DNA from: Deltaproteobacteria bacterium
GTDB taxonomy: Bacteria; Desulfobacterota; Desulfuromonadia; Desulfuromonadales; Geopsychrobacteraceae
Length of the DNA stretch: 9,299 nucleotides
Direction of reading: 5' to 3'
Assembly: GCA_009993495.1 (NCBI GenBank)
Contig: JAACTI010000161.1
Location: 1-9,299, forward strand
Shown here in pieces: positions 6,096 through 9,299 of this stretch. The notes beneath the pieces were generated by a model. The model had not been told where the DNA came from, ran no database searches, and saw nothing but the letters and a program-made list of their open reading frames with translations. The position numbers were made by a program, and so were the translations under genes. Each line of letters begins with the position of its first letter. Position 1 is the first letter of the stretch.

Positions 6096-8237
6096 ATGAA
6101 CAATAAACAGCGACAGGAACCATTTTTCAACCGCGACGAGAATTACGGACTGTTGACGAGCGCCGAACGCGCTGCCTTCCTGATCGATGGCGAAGATTAC
6201 TACCGGGCTGTCGCAGAGGCCTGCGAGCAGGCCCAGCGCGCGATCTATATTCTCGGCTGGGATGTCGACAGCCGGGTTCGACTGCGGCGTGGCGACAAGG
6301 AAGAAGAAACCTTCGGTCAGCTGACTGACCGCCTGGCGCGGGAAAATCCTCAGTTGCAGATTTATATGCTGGAGTGGGATTTCGCGGTTTTTTATTCCCT
6401 TGAGCGAGAGTTCTGGTCGCAGCTCAGTTTCGGCTGGATGATTCATGAGCGAGTTCGCTTCGAGCTGGACGACATGCATCCGCTCGGTGGCTCTCAACAC
6501 CAGAAGATTGTCGTGGTTGATGACCAGCTGGCCTTTGTCGGCGGGTTCGATCTGGCCAGCTTTCGTTGGGATACCTCTGCACACTTACCGCAACATCCGC
6601 AGCGCTCTGACAACGATCAACCCTATGGCCCGGTACATGATGCGCAACTGCTGGTCACCGGGGAAGTCGCGCACAAGCTCGGTGAAATCGCCCGTCGGCG
6701 TTGGGAGCGGGCCACGGGTGAGAATCTGTCGCCACCTGAGCAGGGCGCTTCAGACCCCTGGCCCGCCAGCGTCAGCGTCGATTTTTCCCGCCAGCCCCTA
6801 GAAATTCTACAAACCATGCCTGCCTATGGGGGCGATCCTGAGTTACGAGAGATCGAGGGTTTTTATCTACAGGCCATCGAACAGGCTGAAAAATTCCTTT
6901 ATCTGGAAAATCAGTATCTGACCTCGCACCGGATCGGCCGCGCCCTGGAAGATTCCCTCCGCAAAGCTCAGGGGCCGGAAATTGTTTTGGTTTTGCCGCG
7001 CCATTGCCCCGGCTGGTTGGAAGAAGCGACCATGGGGGTGCTACGCAACCGTCTGCATCAACGTTTGCTGGACGCCGATCAGCATCAGCGCTTGCTGATC
7101 TGCTACCCCGACCGGGACGGGTTAGAGGACGCTGTCATCATCGTCCACAGCAAACTGCTGGTGGCCGATGACCAACTTCTGACCCTGGGTTCGGCCAATC
7201 TGAGCAATCGCTCGATGAGCTTCGACAGCGAATGCAACCTCGCCCTGGCAGCCGATGGCGACGCTGAACGCTGCAAGATCATCGCCGGGCTGCGCGATCG
7301 ACTGCTCGCAGAACATTTAGGCTCGACTCAACAACAGGTGGCGGCAGCCATAAGGGAGACCGGATCCTTGCTGACGGTCATCGGAAGACTTGGGAGTGGC
7401 GAACGATCTCTCAAGGAGTTGCCCCTTGAGGGGGATCGGTCAGACTGGCAGGCCTTGCCCGGAGAACTGGTCGCCGATCCCGAAAAACCCATCGGCCTGG
7501 AACAACTGCTGGACTATTTCGGGCTTGCATCGACGGCGCCGCCAGAAGATGAGCAGCGCAACCGGCGCAAAGGCTGGTATTTCCTGCTGGCTTTATTCAG
7601 CGTGCTGCTGCTTGGAGCCCTCTGGCGCTGGTCGCCATTGAATCAGTGGTTGGATGTGGCCAGCCTGCTGGCTGCCGCTGACTATGTGCGGGAAAGCCCA
7701 ATGACGGTGCCGATCGTGCTTGGCGTCTACCTCCTCGGCAGCTGCCTGATGTTTCCCATCAACCTGCTGATTCTGGCCACGGCCCTCAGCTTCGGTTCGA
7801 TCAGCGGATTTTTTCTCGCCCTCTCCGGCAGTTTGCTCGGTGGACTGGCCAGTTACCTGCTTGGGCGCTGGCTGGGACGCGACGCCGTACAGAAACTGGC
7901 CGGGAAAAAGATCAATCAGCTCAGCCGTAAACTGGCAAGGCGCGGCTGGCTGACCATCGCCCTGATTCGCATTGTGCCGATTGCGCCCTTTACCATCGTC
8001 AATATGGTCGCCGGTGCCAGCCACATTTCAGCGCGCTCATTTATCATCGGCACCGCCGTCGGTATGTGTCCGGGAATTCTGGCGATCATGATCTTTGAAG
8101 AAGGACTGGAGCGTGCGCTGCGCAATCCGGACTGGCAAACCCTGAGGCTGGCTGTGTTGGCCCTGCTCGGTGGTCTGATGGTTTTTCTGGCCGGGCGTCA
8201 GCTGTTGCTGAAGAAAAGTAAGATCGACCATGGCTGA
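6096..8237 (+). CDS. Phospholipase D/cardiolipin-synthase-like protein fused to a VTT membrane domain
   Basis: The protein has 713 residues from the ATG at 6096. The first half is a two-domain PLD-type phosphatidyltransferase or hydrolase. The first HKD motif is QHQKIVVVDD (H135, K137, D142), with GGFDL just after it. The second is VHSKLLVADD (H351, K353, D358), followed by LTLGSANLSNRSM. Both catalytic motifs are intact. A linker (about 405-490) leads to a membrane helix at 494-511. A VTT domain (DedA/TVP38/TMEM64 family) follows at about 535-680, with LMFPINLLILATALSFG, SLLGGLASYLLGRWLG and IRIVPIAPFTIVNMVAGA, and a last helix ends near 700. No signal peptide is seen, so the PLD half should face the cytosol. 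VTT-family proteins include lipid scramblases, so the fusion may couple phospholipid head-group chemistry to lipid movement. Substrate and direction are inferred; cardiolipin synthesis, phospholipid cleavage or another phosphodiester reaction are all possible. Confidence 0.92.
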   Translation: MNNKQRQEPFFNRDENYGLLTSAERAAFLIDGEDYYRAVAEACEQAQRAIYILGWDVDSRVRLRRGDKEEETFGQLTDRLARENPQLQIYMLEWDFAVFYSLEREFWSQLSFGWMIHERVRFELDDMHPLGGSQHQKIVVVDDQLAFVGGFDLASFRWDTSAHLPQHPQRSDNDQPYGPVHDAQLLVTGEVAHKLGEIARRRWERATGENLSPPEQGASDPWPASVSVDFSRQPLEILQTMPAYGGDPELREIEGFYLQAIEQAEKFLYLENQYLTSHRIGRALEDSLRKAQGPEIVLVLPRHCPGWLEEATMGVLRNRLHQRLLDADQHQRLLICYPDRDGLEDAVIIVHSKLLVADDQLLTLGSANLSNRSMSFDSECNLALAADGDAERCKIIAGLRDRLLAEHLGSTQQQVAAAIRETGSLLTVIGRLGSGERSLKELPLEGDRSDWQALPGELVADPEKPIGLEQLLDYFGLASTAPPEDEQRNRRKGWYFLLALFSVLLLGALWRWSPLNQWLDVASLLAAADYVRESPMTVPIVLGVYLLGSCLMFPINLLILATALSFGSISGFFLALSGSLLGGLASYLLGRWLGRDAVQKLAGKKINQLSRKLARRGWLTIALIRIVPIAPFTIVNMVAGASHISARSFIIGTAVGMCPGILAIMIFEEGLERALRNPDWQTLRLAVLALLGGLMVFLAGRQLLLKKSKIDHG

Positions 8238-8925
8238 ACGCAACCTGCGACTGGCAACCTGGAATATTCACATGGCCATCGGGCGGGATGGTCGGCGTGA
8301 TCTGTCACGGATTGTGCGAGTCATCAATCAGCTGCAGGTCGAAGTGATCGGCTTGCAGGAAGTCGACAACCAGATCGAGATAGGCCACAATGACCTGCAA
8401 ACCCTTGCCGAACAGACGGGCATGGAAGTCATCGCCGGGCCGACCATGCAGCGTACCCGGGGTGATTACGGTAACGCCCTGTTGACGCGACTGCCGGTGA
8501 GCAAGGTCGAGCGCTACGATCTCAGCTTCAAGCGCCGGGAGCCGCGCGGCTTGCTGATCGTCGAACTGAAATGGCAGGGACGCCCGTTGCAGGTCGCAGT
8601 GACGCATCTTGGTCTGCGTCCTGGGGAGCGGCGTGAGCAGGTGCGCAGGCTCTGCGAACACCTGGCCGCAGCGCGGCGCAACCCGCTGGTGCTGATGGGG
8701 GATTTTAACGAATGGTTCATCTGGGGGCGGCCCTTGCGCTGGTTACAGCGACGCTTCGGTGCGATCCGTTCGTCGGCAACTTTCCCGGCAAACTGGCCGC
8801 TTTTGCAGCTCGACCACATTCTTGTCGAACCCCATGACTGCCTGGTACGCAAAAGGGCCTATCGCACACAAGTTTCCCAATCAGCCTCAGATCACCTGCC
8901 GCTGGTTGCCGAGCTGCGTTGTTAA
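8230..8925 (+). CDS. Endonuclease/exonuclease/phosphatase (EEP) superfamily hydrolase, YbhP-like
   Basis: The 231-residue protein has the full set of EEP metal-dependent phosphoesterase motifs: TWNIH (N12), GLQEVD (E44), GNALLTRLP, VTHLGL (H126), MGDFNEW (D158, N160), LDHILV (D195) and SASDHLPLVAEL (D221, H222). No signal peptide or membrane segment is visible. The start overlaps the end of the PLD-VTT gene by 8 bp with no strong Shine-Dalgarno of its own, so translation is probably coupled and the two products are likely made together. In E. coli, the EEP protein YbhP is encoded beside the cardiolipin synthase ClsB (YbhO). The substrate may therefore be a lipid-derived phosphodiester or phosphomonoester rather than DNA, but sequence alone does not separate nuclease from phosphatase. 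Confidence 0.92.
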   Translation: MAERNLRLATWNIHMAIGRDGRRDLSRIVRVINQLQVEVIGLQEVDNQIEIGHNDLQTLAEQTGMEVIAGPTMQRTRGDYGNALLTRLPVSKVERYDLSFKRREPRGLLIVELKWQGRPLQVAVTHLGLRPGERREQVRRLCEHLAAARRNPLVLMGDFNEWFIWGRPLRWLQRRFGAIRSSATFPANWPLLQLDHILVEPHDCLVRKRAYRTQVSQSASDHLPLVAELRC

Positions 8926-8938
8926 GCAAAACGATAGA

Positions 8939-9022
8939 TCAGTGAGCGTCCAGCACCTTACGCACCATAAACGTCAACTCTTCAAGGGAGAAAGGCTTTT
9001 GCAGGAAACCCAGATCTACCAT
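8939..9022 (-). pseudogene. C-terminal remnant of a receiver (response-regulator) domain
   Basis: The minus strand from 9022 to the TGA at 8939-8941 reads MVDLGFLQKPFSLEELTF, then MVRKVLDAH. The GFLQKPFSLEEL stretch, with its conserved KPF lysine-proline, is the usual end of a CheY-like receiver, covering beta 5 and alpha 5. The phosphorylated aspartate and the rest of the protein are absent. Upstream in this frame the coding character ends at an A-rich stretch (9024-9037) next to an insertion-sequence end. The remnant is probably the tail of a hybrid sensor kinase or response regulator cut by that insertion. Its stop is 13 nt from the convergent EEP stop. The rest could lie beyond the window on the far side of the element. 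Confidence 0.7.
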
Positions 9023-9036
9023 CAAAAAAATAAAGA

Positions 9037-9107
9037 ACCTCGTTGATCCCAGCAAAGCTGGGGAGATAGAATGCTTGTGCGACCAAGACAACTATCACCA
9101 ACGAGGT
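9037..9107. repeat. Inverted repeat ACCTCGTTG / CAACGAGGT at the IS end
   Basis: ACCTCGTTG at 9037-9045 and its exact complement CAACGAGGT at 9099-9107 flank 53 nt. The outer copy coincides with the presumed tip of the element. The inner copy lies just before the transposase start codon and includes its Shine-Dalgarno, so a transcript running in from outside could fold and hide the ribosome binding site. Confidence 0.7.
9048..9062. repeat. Short perfect hairpin in the IS leader
   Basis: CCCAGC AAA GCTGGG is a 6-bp stem with a 3-nt loop, nested inside the larger inverted repeat. It is not followed by a T-run, so it is unlikely to be a standard intrinsic terminator. A role in impeding read-through transcription into the transposase, or as a subterminal transposase site, is possible. 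Confidence 0.6.
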
Positions 9108-9116
9108 GAAACAATT

Positions 9117-9299
9117 ATGGCACAAGGCGTTCTTCCATTCCAGTACCAAGATCACAATCCAGCAATTCTCATTATGACTTTTTGCACAGCATCTGGCATG
9201 CGTCGGCGCGTAGCGGATAGAGCAGAACGCGCTTGGGAGCGGCGCCGTGGCGCTGATGGTCGCGATCCTGACGGCCACGACCGGTTGTCAGGCCGACAT
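9117..9299 (+). pseudogene. Transposase N-terminal fragment (IS1380-like), continuity doubtful
   Basis: An ATG preceded by a strong Shine-Dalgarno (GAGGTGA, 9103-9109, spacer 7 nt) begins MAQGVLPFQYQDHNPAILIM. The first ten residues fit IS1380-type transposases. The usual continuation, an acidic stretch followed by GMTALAGLP-like sequence, is missing. The frame stays open to the window edge, but the later residues are arginine-rich (MRRRVADRAERAWERRRG), typical of an out-of-frame reading of GC-rich DNA. The transposase is therefore probably broken near codon 10-20 and inactive unless the rest lies elsewhere. Confidence 0.5.
9172..9299 (-). CDS. Possible C-terminus of an unidentified protein entering from the right
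   Basis: The minus frame ending in TAA at 9172-9174 is open from the window edge and gives about 41 residues, ending KRVLLYPLRADACQMLCKKS. Codons in this frame favour G or C at the third position and the composition looks protein-like, more so than the opposite frame. If real, it is a gene converging on the IS fragment and marks the DNA that replaced the rest of the transposase. No family is recognised, and 41 residues are too few to be sure it is coding. Confidence 0.25.
   Translation of the reverse strand, partial: VGLTTGRGRQDRDHQRHGAAPKRVLLYPLRADACQMLCKKS

Larger units (their letters stand above)
9038..9299 (+). mobile_element. Left end of an IS1380-family-like insertion sequence, apparently truncated
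   Basis: The end begins CCTCGTTGATCCC. It holds a 9-bp inverted repeat (9037-9045 and 9099-9107), a hairpin (9048-9062) and then a start codon at 9117 encoding MAQGVLPFQY. That N-terminus is what I remember for IS1380-family transposases. The right end is not in the window, so the element's extent is unknown. The sequence after about 9150 no longer resembles the family, so the true IS DNA may stop there. The family name comes from recall of the N-terminal sequence, not from a search. Confidence 0.55.

Noticed and set aside
8982..9278. 98-codon minus-strand open frame across the IS end
   Set aside because: It crosses the IS tip, inverted repeats and transposase start in a different frame from the receiver remnant, and has no domain-like sequence.

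Overview
The window most resembles chromosomal DNA of a moderately GC-rich anaerobic bacterium, probably a member of the Desulfuromonadales (Desulfobacterota). This placement is an inference from three things: futalosine-type menaquinone genes grouped as ubiA-ubiX-mqnE, a KilA-N/GxxExxY accessory pair of the kind I associate with such genomes, and the general protein style. No rRNA, tRNA or CRISPR array is visible.

Left part, minus strand (1-5845). A compact operon-like series reads right to left. It begins with a UbiA-family prenyltransferase (mqnP-like), then the flavin prenyltransferase ubiX, then the radical-SAM aminofutalosine synthase mqnE. These three are joined by 1-bp and 4-bp stop/start overlaps. 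A 743-residue protein of unknown function follows 12 bp after mqnE. Twenty-five bp further on lies a KilA-N domain gene broken by a single-base frameshift, and its reading frame overlaps (ATGA) the start of a GxxExxY-family gene that runs off the left edge. The first three genes supply steps of menaquinone biosynthesis. The last two look like accessory DNA placed downstream of the operon.

Centre (5846-6095). This is a 250-bp divergent intergenic region with a candidate promoter on each strand and a (GA)6 tract just upstream of the ribosome binding site of the plus-strand gene.

Right part, plus strand (6096-8925). Two overlapping genes form a lipid-related pair. The first is a 713-residue fusion of a two-HKD phospholipase D/cardiolipin-synthase-like module with a C-terminal membrane VTT (DedA/TMEM41-like) domain. 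The second is an endonuclease/exonuclease/phosphatase (EEP) superfamily hydrolase. The pairing recalls E. coli clsB (ybhO) with ybhP and ybhN, with a VTT domain fused in place of the separate membrane protein. This is the most interesting functional unit in the window.

Right edge (8926-9299). This is scarred DNA. It holds the last 27 codons of a receiver (response-regulator) domain on the minus strand, cut off by what looks like the left end of an IS1380-family element. That end has terminal and subterminal inverted repeats, a small hairpin and a transposase start codon with a strong Shine-Dalgarno. The transposase reading frame departs from the family sequence after about ten codons, so the element is probably truncated or rearranged there.
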